Shown here piece by piece: positions 47,018-57,419 of a DNA stretch of 64,000 nucleotides. The first letter of the stretch is position 1. Each line of letters opens with the position of its first letter. The stretch is from assembly GCF_000002075.1 (NCBI RefSeq), contig NW_004797944.1:243551-307550 (forward strand), in the 5' to 3' direction. Under the pieces are notes generated by a model. It was not told the DNA's origin and did not search any database. It saw nothing but the letters and a program-made list of their open reading frames with translations. The position numbers and the translations under genes were made by a program. The stretch comes from Aplysia californica. Its lineage: Eukaryota > Mollusca > Gastropoda > Aplysiida > Aplysiidae.

Positions 47018-50000
47018 CCACCAGTCAAGCCATGTGTGAGGTGTGCTCACAAAATGAGTAACTTCTCGCAGTCCACAAATGGAGATATTGTTGGCCAAAA
47101 TTCGACACTGAAGTCAAATCTGTAGAATTTTAATTGATGTCATATTTTTTAACTATAACATTTCTTTTATTATTTCATACTCATAAATTACAAAAACTTC
47201 ACCTATAAGCGTGATGTATCTATTTCCATAAGGTTTGAATCAGAGAAGTAACTACTCATTTTGTCAGGACGCTTTACATAAAGATGTCAAAGTTAGAGAA
47301 ATGATAATGGTGATTTGTCTACCCCGCCTTTTTTTCCCTTTCTTTTTTTTTTTTTTTTCATTTTTCAAGCCCTTCTATTGAGATGTTACAATTAGAGAAA
47401 AAACTGCTAAAAGTTCCTCTGACCTCTTTTTGTTCTTCCAGCAGTTACCGCTGGTTCAGCTAGGCCAGGGACAGTTCATTCTGAACCAGAACCAGCTCCT
47501 CCAACAGCTGGGCCAAAACCAGCCGGTGCAGCTCCAGGCCCCGGGGCAGGCCATCCAACTGGCGGGTCAGCAGGGCCAGGCCATCCACCTGCCCTCCCTG
47601 CAGCAGAACCAGCACCTACAGTCGCTGCAGCTCCAGGGGCAACAGGGGCAAGCGCTGCAGCTCCAAGGTCAGGCTACGGCTGCCGCGGCCCAGCCCATCC
47701 AGATCCAAGGTCAGAACGGACAGACGATTCAGCTGCAGGGTCAGAACGGGCAGGCCCTTCAGGTTCACAACCAGAACGGGCAGCAGATTCAACTGCAGGG
47801 CCAGAACGGCCAGGCCATACATATTCAGAATCAGAACGGGCAGCACATTCAGATTCAGGGACAGAATGGTCAACCCTTACAGTTGCAAGGGCAGAATGGG
47901 CAACAGATACAACTCCAGGGCCAAAACGGACAACAGATTCAGCTTCAGGGCCAGGCCGGCCAGTCGGTTCAGCTGCCCAACGGTCAGACTATCCAGCTGA
48001 ATGGGCAGAATGGACAGCTAGTGCAGCTGCAGAACGGACAGCCCTTACAGCTTCAGCCGCAGCAGCTGGCCCAGCTCCAGGGGCAACAGCTCCAGCTGCA
48101 CAGTCAGGGTCAGCCGTTACAGCTGCAGAATCAGCTGGGCCAGGCTTTGCACGGGCAGCAGCTTCAAGCCGTCCAGCTTCCAGGCCAACAGTTGCAGCTG
48201 ATGTCCCTCCAGGGCCAGCCGTGTCAGGTGGTTCATGTCCAGAACCCCAATGGACAGATAGTGCAACAGGTGGTGAGTTCTATTTTAGTTTGATTATGTG
48301 GATGGTTGGTGGGGGCTCTGGTGTGGTTTGCTCCTTTTTTCCTATCAGACAACTATCGCCTTTCTCTCCTTCTTTTTTATGTTTTTTTTTCTCTTGTAAC
48401 ACCTCTAGTCTTCGGAACTTATACGACCTTATTTTGTTGCTCGTGCCTTAAAACTCTTACTAAAACTAAAACGAGGACTTTTTTTTCCACAGCTGTTCAG
48501 TTTCACTCTGTGAGCAACATACTGAATTCTAACCTGTCTGGCCTCTGTGACCTATTTGGAGGAGTAATAAATCATGGTTGAATTAAAAAAAGACAGATTT
48601 TTAGTGGAATGATAAATTATGTATGTACACTTGAAATTTGTTTTTCAAATCTATTTACTCTTCTGTGGTGTTAGATATCAAGTTTCTATATTTCTATTTA
48701 TTCTGCTTTAAAAAAAAAAAATTGTATTTTGTGTTTGATTGCCAAACTTTTCCCTTTCTCACCAAGTTATCCTTTACTTTCCTCCCTCTCAGAGCATTTG
48801 ATTGTTGTTTCACTGAACTTCCAGTCTAGTAACTTGTACCATTTTGTATGCTGATAACATAACATCACTAGTGAGCATCTTTTGTGTCATGCCCAACAGA
48901 AGTAGGTAGCGTGACTGGAGATTGACCGTATCGCGAAGATCAAATAGACAACCAACTGATTTGCAGTGAATCAGCCTTGGTTTTACGTTTTGATTTGATT
49001 TTTTGTATAATGTATTCTCTTTCTTTTTCCTTTCTTGTCTTGTGTGAGTGCTTTTTCTTTTACGTGTGCTTTATTTTGTAATGAATGGCATTGTTGGTGG
49101 TGTGGGTCCCTGATTCATCATCATTGCCTTTCTCACCCTGGGTCAGGATACAGGCCGCGAACAAACACTTTCCACCTTTCCCTATCCTGGGCTAGCCTCT
49201 TGATGTTTTTCTATGTCTTTCCACTTTTCTGTACATCGACTTCTGTCCAGATTCCACGTTGTCTTCCCCTTGATCTTTTACCCTGTGGGTTCCAATTCAA
49301 CTCTTTCCTTGTTATGCAGCTGCCTGACTTCCTGAGAGTGTGTCCAATCCATCGCCACCGCCCTCTTTCCACCTCATCTTGGACTGTCATGTTCTCCTTA
49401 ACACTTGTCGCCGTTGGTGACAGTAACTTCCTGAGACACTTTTTCAAGAAAATCTGGATATTCTTTATGCAAATCTGAGATGCATTCACACTGGGAAAGA
49501 TTATTATCACGAGTCTCTGTCTGTTTGGCTTTGTCATTCCACTCTGTTTGTCTGGGTTGGCCCAAAGAGGTATGGTCAAAGCTGCCGTCCTCCCAACTGA
49601 TCTAAATTGTGTCAATGATTGAATTCAATGAGAATGTGAAACACTTTTACTTTTACTTTTACAGTCTATTTTATTCATTTATTTCTCAGGTTCCACTTAT
49701 GCTTGGTGCTGATCAGCTCGGGGGTCTTATCAATCCAGTTCAGCAGGTAAGGCATCGATTGAAGAAAAAAAGACATATTTTTCTGTTACTCTTGTTTTCC
49801 CTTATGAAATTCAATGTCTTTCATTTTATAAAATATTTCTGCACTACAATACATAGAGACCAATTTGGTTTGAGACAGTGAGACGGCAGGGAGGTTATAT
49901 GTTTCAATGGTATTGTAAAGTATCCGTTAATTATGGAACAATTAATTTTGTTTTGGTTGGGAAACATGTAGAAAGTTTAGACCCATAATAATATGGGTAC

Positions 50001-53000
50001 AGTATAAAGCCTTGTCTGAGCTTAAATATGACAGTTTCCAAGACAATATTTTCTTATCTTTCTTTTTTGTGTACGAGTGATTGGAGGGCATTACTGGTTG
50101 GTCTTCTTACTTCTTCTATTTGGGCTCTCTGTTGTTTCTGTCTGTCTCTCGTTTCTGTCCCTAACACTAATAAATGGCCATTTTTGTTTTGATTTTCCTC
50201 TCTGTACCAAAACTTACAGACAAAAAGAAATAATTCTCGTTTGGCTCTGTCAGCAGATGTTGTTACAAGCTCAGGCTCAGAACCAGAACCAGCTGGTGGG
50301 CCAGTTTGTGCAGACGGAGAGCGGCCTGGTGTGGCAGCCCACGGGTGTGTTTGGTGGAGCCGAGAACCAGCCGGGCCTTGTGCAGCTGGGGCAAGGAGCA
50401 GGTAATCTCTATAGAAAGTGTTTTGAACCACTACTGAATTACAGTCGAACCTGTGTAAGATGGAATCAGAAGGGAGCCTGAAAAGAATTCCATCTTAGAC
50501 AGGGGAATTTAAGGGAAAGATGGCGGGGGGGGGGGGGGGGGGAGGGTGTGTTCTATGGCCCAGCCAATGGGATCAAGGGTTGCTTGTTCGGTTGGCAAGG
50601 AGTGGTCAAAACTTTACACCTCAACTGCTGTCCTCTCTGATAATGACATAGGTGTCAGTCTTACTTATCCTATTACCGCCAGTGCTTGCATTTCATAGGA
50701 CCACTGTTTGACCTATTAAAAACCGAAACGTTGGAACATCTCATTTGCTTCCACCCTTAGCCCCACCCATCAGTGTAACAAGCACAGTCAACCAATGCCA
50801 CACCTTACTGCCATGTAACAATGATTCAAGGAACTTAGGGTGGCTTGCATTGGTCAAACTAATTTCACACCTCTGGCTTCTAGCTACCCAGGAAAGCTTC
50901 TGTGGTGGCTCGTTACTCGAGCATGTTCACTGGCAGTCGTGAGATTTCCCACCCCCACTACTACTACCCTGACCATCGGCACCGCTCAGGGCCTAGGCCT
51001 TCTCAGTTGGCAGGCCTAGCTCATGGCTCACATAGATGGGGTAACATCTTCCCCCAAATTGCACTCTTACTCCCTTCCCTCGCCCGGCTGTGGCAGCATT
51101 GCGTTAAGTTATGAGCTGGAGGAACCAAACTTGCGAGTTTTGTTTCAAATCAGGGCTGAGCGGGCAAAGCATTTTCCGCCTTAGACAGACTAAACCCGAG
51201 AAGGGAGCGGATTTTTTTTTTCAGTTTACGCGTTAGACAGGTTTCCGTTTTATACAGGTAATGTAAAGAGAGGAATTTATCGAAGGGGGAACGAGGAGAT
51301 TCCGTTTTACACTGCTTTCCTTTAAGGCAGGGTCGACTGTTTTAGGTTTTGTGTGTATATATTCATAATGAAAGAATATTTATTTGTTGGGGGGGGGGGG
51401 GGGGTTGTTTGTTTGTGTGTGTGTGTGTATCAAGAGGCTAGCCCAGGATAGAGAAAGGTGGAAGGTGTTTGTTTGTGCCTTATACCCTGATGCAGGGTGA
51501 GAAAGGCAATGATGATGATGTGTGTGTGTGGGAAAGGAATCCTGCCAGAAATGCTGTTTTTATCGAATGAGATCCACTTACAACTCAGTGTTTGTTTTGA
51601 CTGTTTAATTTTTGTATTGGATGAAAACTGTTTACAACCCAGAGCATTGGTTATGACATTTTAGTTTTCTATTTTTATTCTTTTTGGACATACTGGCTAG
51701 AGAGATGCAAGAAGTATTTATTTTTTTCGTAATAGTATTATCTCCCCCCCCCCCCCGCTTTATAACTATTATTGTGTGGATATGCTGTTTTTTAACGCAA
51801 TCTGAAACTTAACCGTTGTGAATGGTTACAGTGGCAAGTCAGAGTCAGCCAACAGTGGAGACGAGTCAGCCTCAAGACTTCACCCCGGCCAGTGTAGCAG
51901 AGCCGGTCCCTGAGGCAGAGAACAGCGAGTCCCAGCAGTCAGCAATAGTCAATGGAGATTCTATGGTGAGTCTTTTCTTGTGAAAATAGGTCCGGAAGAA
52001 AATACCTGTGTCTTCATCATATCAGTGTCATCATTATTGTTGAACAGTGGGGAAAATACATCGTGATTGTCATCATAGGAACAATAATAATGATAATAGT
52101 AGTAATAATAATTGCATTTAGACAGTGCATGTCCACGCTCTAGAGCATTCTTCTTGGTGAAGTGAGGAAAATTTGTGTGAAGTGCCTTTCCCAATAACAC
52201 TACGTCGTGCCACTGATGGGATTCGAACCCATGGCCTTATGGTTTTTGCGAGTTCAATAACCTAACCACTAGGACACCGACGCCACAAACCCTTCATTTT
52301 CTGTAATATCCAGTGTTTTATGGTGTGCCCGTGTGGTCACATTGACTGGTGGAATGCTATCTACATCTGTCCGGATCTAAAAAATTTAACATTTGCACCA
52401 CTCTACTGCTGTTAGGTCCTACTTCTTAATTTTCCCTCTATTTGTTCCATCTCTTGGTCTTGCTTTTTCCCACTAAATGACTGTTATTGCATCAATATGC
52501 TTCTTAAACTCAAAATCTTTACACGGCGGCTTTTTTTCTCCCCCTGAAGCTTACACCTATTTTTAGAGTAATAATCTTTTTCTTTCTCATTTCAATTTTA
52601 GTCGTCAGTGCCAGGATCAACCAACACAACCACCACGTCAACACCTCAACCCGTTGGCCGCATCCAGATCGCAGCTGAAGATCCTGATGAAGATACGCGG
52701 CCGCTGTACGTGAACGCCAAACAGTACCACAGAATCCTGAAGCGACGGGCAGCCCGGGCGAAGCTCGAGAGTACGGGGAAGGTGGTGCGGAAACGTAAGG
52801 TCAGTGATGGTCAGTCACTGTTCTAAGCCTTTCACTGGACTGTAACGCTGTTGTCTACTGTCACAGTGGTGTGTGCTTTGTGTGACTTGTCATGTGTGTG
52901 CATATTTGGTGTGTTGACTTTTTTTGGTTTATAGTTTCTTAGTGAACTCTGGCTTGTGTGCAGTGATCAAAGTTCTTTTTTTTCTGAAAATACCAGGGTT

Positions 53001-56000
53001 TTTAATTTTCAAAGATTAACTTTTCATGGAATTTTCAATTGATTCAATAGCATAAATTTGTTGTCACCTGTGGTGTGTGCATATTTGGTGTTGAGTTTTC
53101 TTAGCTCATAGTTTCTTACAGAGCTCTGGTTTGTGTGCAGTGATCAAAATTCTTGTTTTCAGAAAATACCAGGGTGTTCTATTTTTAAGGGTTAACTTTT
53201 CATGGAATTTTCAATTGAGTTGCATAAATTTTCGGTAAAAGTATGGTTCTGGTCTGTTTTTGTGGATTGCCTTTTTTTCTCAAATTTCTCAAAATTTTGA
53301 AGTATTAGAAGTTCTCGTTTTAATCCTCAATCTCAGTGGCTTCTCAATTTTTTATTTTGCTTGAATCTTTATCGAGGCTTCAATTTTTTCTTTATCACCT
53401 AAATATATTGAGGTCCCGTATCATGTTCTGATCCATCCAGTACTCGGAGTGCTGAATAGGTGGCTTCTACCACTGGTGGGTCGGTCCTACTTCTTTTCTT
53501 TGCTGCTGTTGTTTTTGCATTTTCTTATCTTGATTTTTCCCTGCATGAAATTACCGTTATGGTGTCAATGTACTTCTTTTTACTTCATAACCCGAACTAG
53601 ACGGTTTCGTTTTCTGGTTGGTTTCTCAAGATCCGTGAAAACTTCATCAGTATCCACAAGAAGAGAACTTTGGCTTTTTTTAAACTTCATTATTATGTCA
53701 GTTCTTTGCTGCAAGAAGTTTGTACTTTTTCGTTCTTCTCTCTGTATTCTGATTTAGTAGTGCTGCTTTTATACCTTGGTACTGCCTTTTGTAGTGGAGC
53801 CTAGGCCATTCTCGGTCACATGTAGAATATAAACGACTTTTTGTTCGCGAGTTGGAAGATTTTGTATCGAGTATCTCCATCATCCACTTGGACGTTATAC
53901 TCTTGGCAGCTGCTACTACAGTGGGGTCATAATTTATTCTTCTAGAAAATTTTTTGAAAAGAAGTGAGTATTCGAGAGCGTCTCTGATAGGTCCCACATC
54001 TTTTTTTTTTTTCTTCTGTTGTTTTCTATTTGACTTTCTTGCTGTTTTCCCCCTTGTTTTAATGGTGGTGATAATGTAATTGTTCTTCTCTTTGCTTGAA
54101 CCAAAGTGTGAAGAGAGTAATCCTGGGTGGTTAGATATTTTGCAACGTCTCCGTTACTGTTCCTCTTTGCTGTCTTTGCTGTTGCTTGCTTGATATTATG
54201 ATATGTTTTGCATGGATGTCCAAATTATGAATATTTATTATCATTGCATGATAATAGAAAGAGAGTTTTAATGTAACTCTTCTTCATAGGAAATTATGAT
54301 ATATTGTGTTTGACCCAAGTTTCTATTTCGTGCCAATTATGTAAGTTTAAAGTAATAGATTGTGGTTGTTTGGAAGACGCCACTGGTAGGTCCTACTCCC
54401 CCCCACTGTTGCTTCTTTTGCTGGTCTTACTCTTTCCCACAACCAAATGATCACTTTTGTGTCATTATGCTTCTCTTGATCGTTTATTCAGACAATGGAA
54501 CAATAATGGACTGTTTAAACTTATAATTGTCATATGTATTTGAAATCTTCATCCATTTAGTTTATTAGGTATATTTTGTCTGAGGACACTATCCCCTGCC
54601 AAAGTTTTGCAAAAAGGGCTGTATTATTCAAGAGAGCAAAATATATCCCATGTTCACAGTTTTTTTGCATGGCTTCAGAAAGATTTCCTGGGTTTTGTAG
54701 TTGCAGTACGATGATTCTGTTTGTTTCTCTGGGAGCTGATTTAACCTTACATTTTTTTTTTTTTTGGGTTGACTTATTGACATTTAATTTGTTTTTGAGT
54801 GTCGTACTGGAATGGAACTCGTCTGTATGGAAAGTAGCGGTACCAACATACAAAAAAATAAGAAGAAATAAAAGTGATAAAAGTAAGTCATTCGATGACT
54901 GTACCTTATCACGTCAGAAACTCCCGTCTGCTCAGAAAATACTCCCAATATAGTATATAGCTTTTGTAATGCAACATGGGTGTTGTAAGTTTTTGTAAAA
55001 AAAGCTGGTATGACCTTATGCAGTTGCGAAGCCGTAAAACCTCTACTAAAACTAAAACAAAAGAAAGCTGGGGACTGTTGGTGTAAAGGTTTTTTAATTA
55101 TTTAAGGGCATCTTGATGTTTGGTCGTACTTCTTTGTTCTAGTTGTGTTGTCTCCCTTTCTCAACAGAAGTATCTCCACGAGTCTCGACACAAACATGCC
55201 TGCCAGCGCACAAGAGGCGTCGGAGGTAGATTCTTTTCCATCAAAGTTGAGAATGAATCGGAATTTGGGTTGAAAGAGGTAAGTGCTTACATATTACTAG
55301 ATTTATTATTTAAACCCAAAAAAGTGGCTTTGGATAACGAGTTCTGGCTACTTAGCCAGTATTTTAGATTCCTTTACCACATTGCACTATAAAGGTCTGG
55401 ACTTCCCAAATCCTAATGCAAGAGGAGGTAATTCACTTCCGGTAAATATTTTTTTAAAATGCGTTTCGAAAATACTAAACAAATTCCCAAAATTCTGAAA
55501 GATAGAAATGAAATTTAAGAGAAATGATTGTTGTTACCAAAAAATGTAACTTTTTTTTATGAAGAGGTTCTTGGAAATGTTCTACTTTGCTTTAAGTGGG
55601 GTGTCCTACGCGTCACTCTCTCTTTCAGCCTTGTGGTCGGGCCCTAGATCGTGCATCGGATAAATCCGAATTGCCCCCAACTCCTGCTACCTTTTCATCA
55701 ATATCATGATTTGCTTGTTCTATCTCATGTCCATCGTCATTTGTTTGTTCTAGTTCAATTGTGTTGTTTTCAACTCGTCGAGACACCTTCCGAGTGTCGG
55801 AAAGGCAATCATATTTGATCGGCTCTAATACTAGAAGTACTGGCCCAAAAAATTTTGGTTTGTACAAAATCATTTTGCTAGCACTATCATCTCTCCCCCC
55901 CCCCCCCCCTTCTCTTTTGAGTACCGGTATTGAAACATTGTCCCTCCTACATTTCAGGAACCAGGCAGCCCCCACCTTATCCCAGACCACTCCATGGGCA

Positions 56001-56083
56001 GCGCTAGTCGATCGCCTTCTCCTTCACAGCCCCACTTACAGGTGGACGAGACAGACGGTGTCACAGTCAACGGTCATTTATGA
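44086..56083 (+). CDS. NFYA: NFYA, nuclear transcription factor Y subunit alpha (8 coding exons)
   Basis: Exons 44086-44295 (ATG 44152), 47442-48272, 49690-49746, 50254-50401, 51832-51965, 52602-52799, 55168-55278 and 55958-56083 join in frame to 582 residues; human has 347. Residues 1-393 are a Q-rich activation domain, with a decapeptide repeat at about 134-253. Residues 394-470 are Ser/Thr/Glu-rich. PLYVNAKQYHRILKRR (about 472-487) is the A1 helix that docks on NF-YB/NF-YC. KYLHESRHKHACQRTRG then VGGRFF (505-527) is the A2 CCAAT-contacting segment, with the HES, HxHA, RxRG and GGRF residues kept. Known role: sequence-specific subunit of the trimeric CCAAT-binding factor. The start is the first ATG after an acceptor, so an upstream noncoding exon is expected. 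Introns of 0.3-3.1 kb hold MITEs, a mariner relic and SINE-like repeats. Confidence 0.96.
44468..44686. mobile_element. piggyBac-like MITE
   Basis: Inverted ends CCTATCCGTGCG and CGTACGGATAGG; TTAA at 44688-44691 on the right, TTAT at 44464-44467 on the left. A relative is at 9269-9506. Confidence 0.75.
44719..44965. mobile_element. MITE with CTGCCGTAAGCTGAC ends (best copy)
   Basis: Perfect 15-16 bp terminal inverted repeats CTGCCGTAAGCTGAC and GTCAGCTTACGGCAG around 247 bp of non-coding DNA. Diverged relatives at 10650 and 32105. It starts 32 bp after the piggyBac-like MITE. Confidence 0.85.
45431..46840. mobile_element. mariner-like relic (Tc1/mariner)
   Basis: Ends CAGGGTGCTCCCAAAAAAAC and the reverse complement of CAGGCTGATCAAAAAAAACT, followed by similar ACAACTT and AATATC blocks, are imperfect inverted repeats 1410 bp apart, with TA after the right end. 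The size is typical of mariner. Plus-strand codons near 46420-46485 read SNDALKMCRVQRRKCGALL, resembling the C terminus of mariner transposases. The frame is broken many times. Confidence 0.6.
46925..47012. repeat. Poly-C run and (CT)n microsatellite
   Basis: About 19 C, then a CT run of about 47 bp in an NFYA intron. Confidence 0.95.
47442..48272 (+). CDS. NFYA: NFYA large Q-rich exon
   Basis: Acceptor TTCTTCCAG followed directly by CAG (tandem acceptor). The donor is placed at GTG|GTGAGT (48273), with an in-frame alternative at CAG|GTGGTG. Encodes 277 residues, almost half Gln, with the repeat IQLQGQNGQx. Confidence 0.9.
47697..48056 (+). repeat. In-frame 30-bp coding repeat in NFYA
   Basis: About 12 decapeptide units of pattern [ILV]-Q-[LIV]-Q-G-Q-N-G-Q-x. 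Two units lack one residue (QLPNGQ, QLQNGQ). Codons vary between units (CAG/CAA, GGG/GGA/GGT/GGC, AAC/AAT), so the peptide is conserved better than the DNA. Confidence 0.93.
48297..48474 (+). mobile_element. Short hairpin-tail retroposon (stem degraded)
   Basis: TGGATGGTTGGTGGGGGCTC, TGGTGTGGTTTGCTCC, TATCAGACAACTATCG, TCTTGTAACACCTCTAG, then GGAACTT...CTCGTGCC and TAAAACTCTTACTAAAACT. Inserted 24 bp after the donor of the NFYA Q-rich exon. Confidence 0.8.
49105..49400 (-). mobile_element. LINE 3' end (RTE-like)
   Basis: The minus strand encodes RWRWIGHTLRKSGSCITRKE and LNWNPQGKRSRGRQRG and ends in CCCAGGGTGAGAAAGGCAAT plus GATGATGA. Same family as 19640; 5'-truncated. Confidence 0.75.
49500..49620 (+). 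repeat. Interspersed repeat (GACACAATTTAGA family, reverse)
   Basis: GAGTCTCTGTCTGTTTGGC, TCTGGGTTGGCCCAA and ATCTAAATTGTGTCAATG match the reverse complements of 33408-33545. Confidence 0.45.
49690..49746 (+). CDS. NFYA: NFYA 57-nt exon
   Basis: Acceptor TTTATTTCTCAG, donor CAG|GTAAGG, phase 0. Encodes VPLMLGADQLGGLINPVQQ. Being a multiple of three, it could be skipped in frame. Confidence 0.85.
50080..50200 (+). repeat. Pyrimidine-rich interspersed repeat (TGGTAGGTCCTAC family)
   Basis: ATTACTGGTTGGTCTTCTTA, CTGTTGTTTCTGTCTGTC, CTAACACTAATAAATGGCC. It lies directly 5' of an NFYA exon and may supply part of its pyrimidine tract. Confidence 0.4.
50254..50401 (+). CDS. NFYA: NFYA exon
   Basis: Acceptor GGCTCTGTCAG followed by CAG (second tandem acceptor), donor GCAG|GTAATC, ends in phase 1. 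Encodes QMLLQAQAQNQNQLVGQFVQ and more Gln/Gly-rich sequence. Confidence 0.88.
50442..51339. mobile_element. pogo/Tigger-like element (relative of 41444)
   Basis: Left end CAGTCGAACCTGTGTAAGAT, right end TTAAGGCAGGGTCGACTG; begins 40 bp after an NFYA donor. Contains a poly-G run of about 20. Confidence 0.78.
51425..51520 (+). mobile_element. LINE 3' end fragment (RTE-like)
   Basis: GAGGCTAGCCCAGGATAGAG, GTGGAAGGTGTTTGTTTGTG, GGGTGAGAAAGGCAATGATG: the last 90 bp of the LINE family at 19640. Confidence 0.7.
51832..51965 (+). CDS. NFYA: NFYA exon (Ser/Glu-rich linker)
   Basis: Acceptor AATGGTTACAG, donor ATG|GTGAGT. Encodes VASQSQPTVETSQPQDFTPA and EAENSESQQSAIVNGDSM. Confidence 0.88.
52080..52284 (-). 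mobile_element. tRNA-derived SINE with (ATT)n tail
   Basis: The minus strand starts GGCGTCGGTGTCCTAGTGGT, has A-box TAGTGGTTAGG and a perfect box B GGTTCGAATCC, then GGGAAAGGCACTTCACACAA and an ATT-rich tail. The anticodon arm is disrupted, so it is not a functional tRNA gene. Its body differs from the hairpin-tail SINE. Confidence 0.87.
52405..52515 (+). repeat. Pyrimidine-rich interspersed repeat (TGGTAGGTCCTAC family)
   Basis: TGTTAGGTCCTACTTCTTAA, TTTCCCACTAAATGACTGTT, ATTGCATCAATATGCTTCTT. Confidence 0.55.
52602..52799 (+). CDS. NFYA: NFYA exon with A1 (NF-YB/C interaction) helix
   Basis: Acceptor TTTCAATTTTAG, donor AAG|GTCAGT. Encodes a Thr-rich start then DTRPLYVNAKQYHRILKRRA, ARAKLESTGKVVRKRK. 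The donor is chosen because it keeps the spacing to KYLHES equal to human; an overlapping GTAAGG five bases earlier would shift the frame. Confidence 0.94.
52892..53245 (+). repeat. 179-bp tandem duplication in an NFYA intron
   Basis: TGTGCATATTTGGTGT, CTCTGG(C/T)TTGTGTGCAGTG, AAATACCAGGGT and TTAACTTTTCATGGAATTTT recur at a constant offset of 179 bp with moderate divergence. Confidence 0.85.
53455..53585 (+). repeat. Pyrimidine-rich interspersed repeat (TGGTAGGTCCTAC family)
   Basis: CACTGGTGGGTCGGTCCTAC, TTGCTGCTGTTGTTTTTGC, GAAATTACCGTTATGGTGTC, AATGTACTTCTTTTTACTT. Confidence 0.55.
53985..54105 (+). repeat. Pyrimidine-rich interspersed repeat (TGGTAGGTCCTAC family)
   Basis: CTGATAGGTCCCACATCTTT, TTCTGTTGTTTTCTATTTGA, GATAATGTAATTGTTCTTCT. 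Confidence 0.5.
54362..54480 (+). repeat. Pyrimidine-rich interspersed repeat (TGGTAGGTCCTAC family)
   Basis: CACTGGTAGGTCCTACTCCC, TTTCCCACAACCAAATGATC, TTTGTGTCATTATGCTTCTC. Confidence 0.55.
55004..55056 (+). mobile_element. Hairpin-tail fragment
   Basis: TATGACCTTATGCAGTTGCG, AAGCCGTAAAACCTCTACTA: only the 3' end of the hairpin retroposon family. Confidence 0.65.
55168..55278 (+). CDS. NFYA: NFYA exon with A2 (CCAAT-binding) segment
   Basis: Acceptor CTTTCTCAACAG, donor GAG|GTAAGT, 37 residues starting KYLHESRHKHACQRTRG. Human has HAMARKRGEGGRF where this has HACQRTRGVGGRF; known DNA-contact positions are unchanged. Confidence 0.94.
55279..55957 (+). other. Last NFYA intron
   Basis: No repeat family recognised. 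Contains a poly-C run near 55890-55905 just before the acceptor. Confidence 0.4.
55958..56083 (+). CDS. NFYA: NFYA last exon and stop
   Basis: Acceptor CTACATTTCAG, stop TGA at 56081-56083. Encodes EPGSPHLIPDHSMGSASRSP and DETDGVTVNGHL, an acidic, poorly conserved tail. Confidence 0.88.
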   Translation, partial: EPGSPHLIPDHSMGSASRSPSPSQPHLQVDETDGVTVNGHL

Positions 56084-57415
56084 TGACTCGCTTCCCCCCC
56101 CCGCCCCGCCCCTGTGTTCTGTCCATGTTATAGTGTTCTTTCCCAGGGATGGGTGCTCTTCACGTGGTACTTTTCTAAATTCAAGATTTTTGGTGGGTGG
56201 TTACTTTTCACTCAAACACAAACATTTTGTGTTGTGTTAGAAATTTTAATGTTTTTGCATTAAAATGTCTCTGTCTTTTTTTTTTACCATCTCATAAACA
56301 CGGGATGCTGGCTACATTCACGGCTCAGTTTCCGTCATTTTATTTGTTTGGACCCCTGTAGAGGTATAGTTAAAGCTCTCGGCCTGTCCAGAGGATTAAA
56401 AGTGTGTTACTTTTGCCAGAAGTAGGACTTCATTTGAGTGAATAAAGGAAGTTGTGGGTTAGATGTAGGCAGCCCCAGGGAATGCTGGTAAAAGTAAAGT
56501 ATAACTCATTCCTGGTTTTGCGCATCACATTGATCGCAACCAGGTATTTTTCCCATTCCTGTAAGACACAGCTGCGACCCTGCCATGACCCTGGCTGTCG
56601 CGAACTAGGCCAATCTGTATCATAATATGGTGGACTATACTTTACCTTTATTGTTGAAATGTTTAGATAAAAGTGTTTAAGCTGAAGTGCAGGGTGCTCT
56701 CTCTCACCTCAGTTCAGAAGTTCAAGTTTATTTATTTATTTATTTATAAAAAAAAAAATTGTAGTAGAGTTGTGCCCATCCCTGGTAACTTGTTATGAAA
56801 CACATGAGTCTACGAGAACTCAATCGTGATTTAACTTTTGACTTCCACTTCCATTGCGCCCCCCCCCCCCCCCGGAATACTCACAGCATTCGCTCGTGTT
56901 TGGTGCCTTCTTGGGATTGTGTTGTTGTGTATTCAACGATGATAAATGAGTTGTTGAATAGTTTGCAAGACTATGGTTCTAAACTTAAATGTGATTTTTT
57001 TTTTTTCAGAAAGAATAGTGGTGTTTTTTTTTTGTTTTAGAAAATTTTCTTCATAAAGAATAGTGGTGTTTTTTTGTTTTTTAAAAATAGTTCTATTTTA
57101 TTTTTTGGGGGTTTAAATTCAAATGAAATCCAGCTGACATTGTGAAGTCGGTGCCTTTATTTTGTACATTCGTTATTTTTTGGGGTTTTTTTTGTTTGTT
57201 CATATGATGATTACATTCCTTTATCAATGAGTGGGCATGCCCACAACGCTTTGGTGCGCCTGCAGGTTTCCATTATGTGGCTCTATTCCTGTACGTCAGC
57301 ATTAGCATGACCTTGTCTTTCATTTGTGTATACGTACGATAAGGTGTTGCAAAAGTGTGGACCAAGGGGAACATGTGTGATTTGACATGAGAGACGTAGA
57401 GGTGGTCAATGGGTG
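56084..57415 (+). other. NFYA: NFYA 3' UTR (at least part)
   Basis: T-rich sequence after the stop. The first AATAAA is at 56441-56446. The transcript may extend much further: AATAAA also occurs at 63557-63562 and 63707-63712. A poly-C run lies at about 56859-56873. Confidence 0.45.
56441..56446 (+). promoter_or_regulatory. Candidate polyadenylation signal of NFYA
   Basis: First AATAAA downstream of the stop codon, 358 bp away. Use cannot be confirmed. Confidence 0.35.
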
Positions 57416-57419
57416 GTTG

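Noticed and set aside
52200-52284. A minus-strand tRNA gene
   Set aside because: Box B is perfect but the acceptor and anticodon arms do not pair and a SINE body with ATT tail follows.
52602-52826. NFYA ending in an alternative reading through the intron after VRKRK
   Set aside because: The DNA-binding half lies in the next exon with exact human spacing, so splicing at 52799 is required for a working protein.
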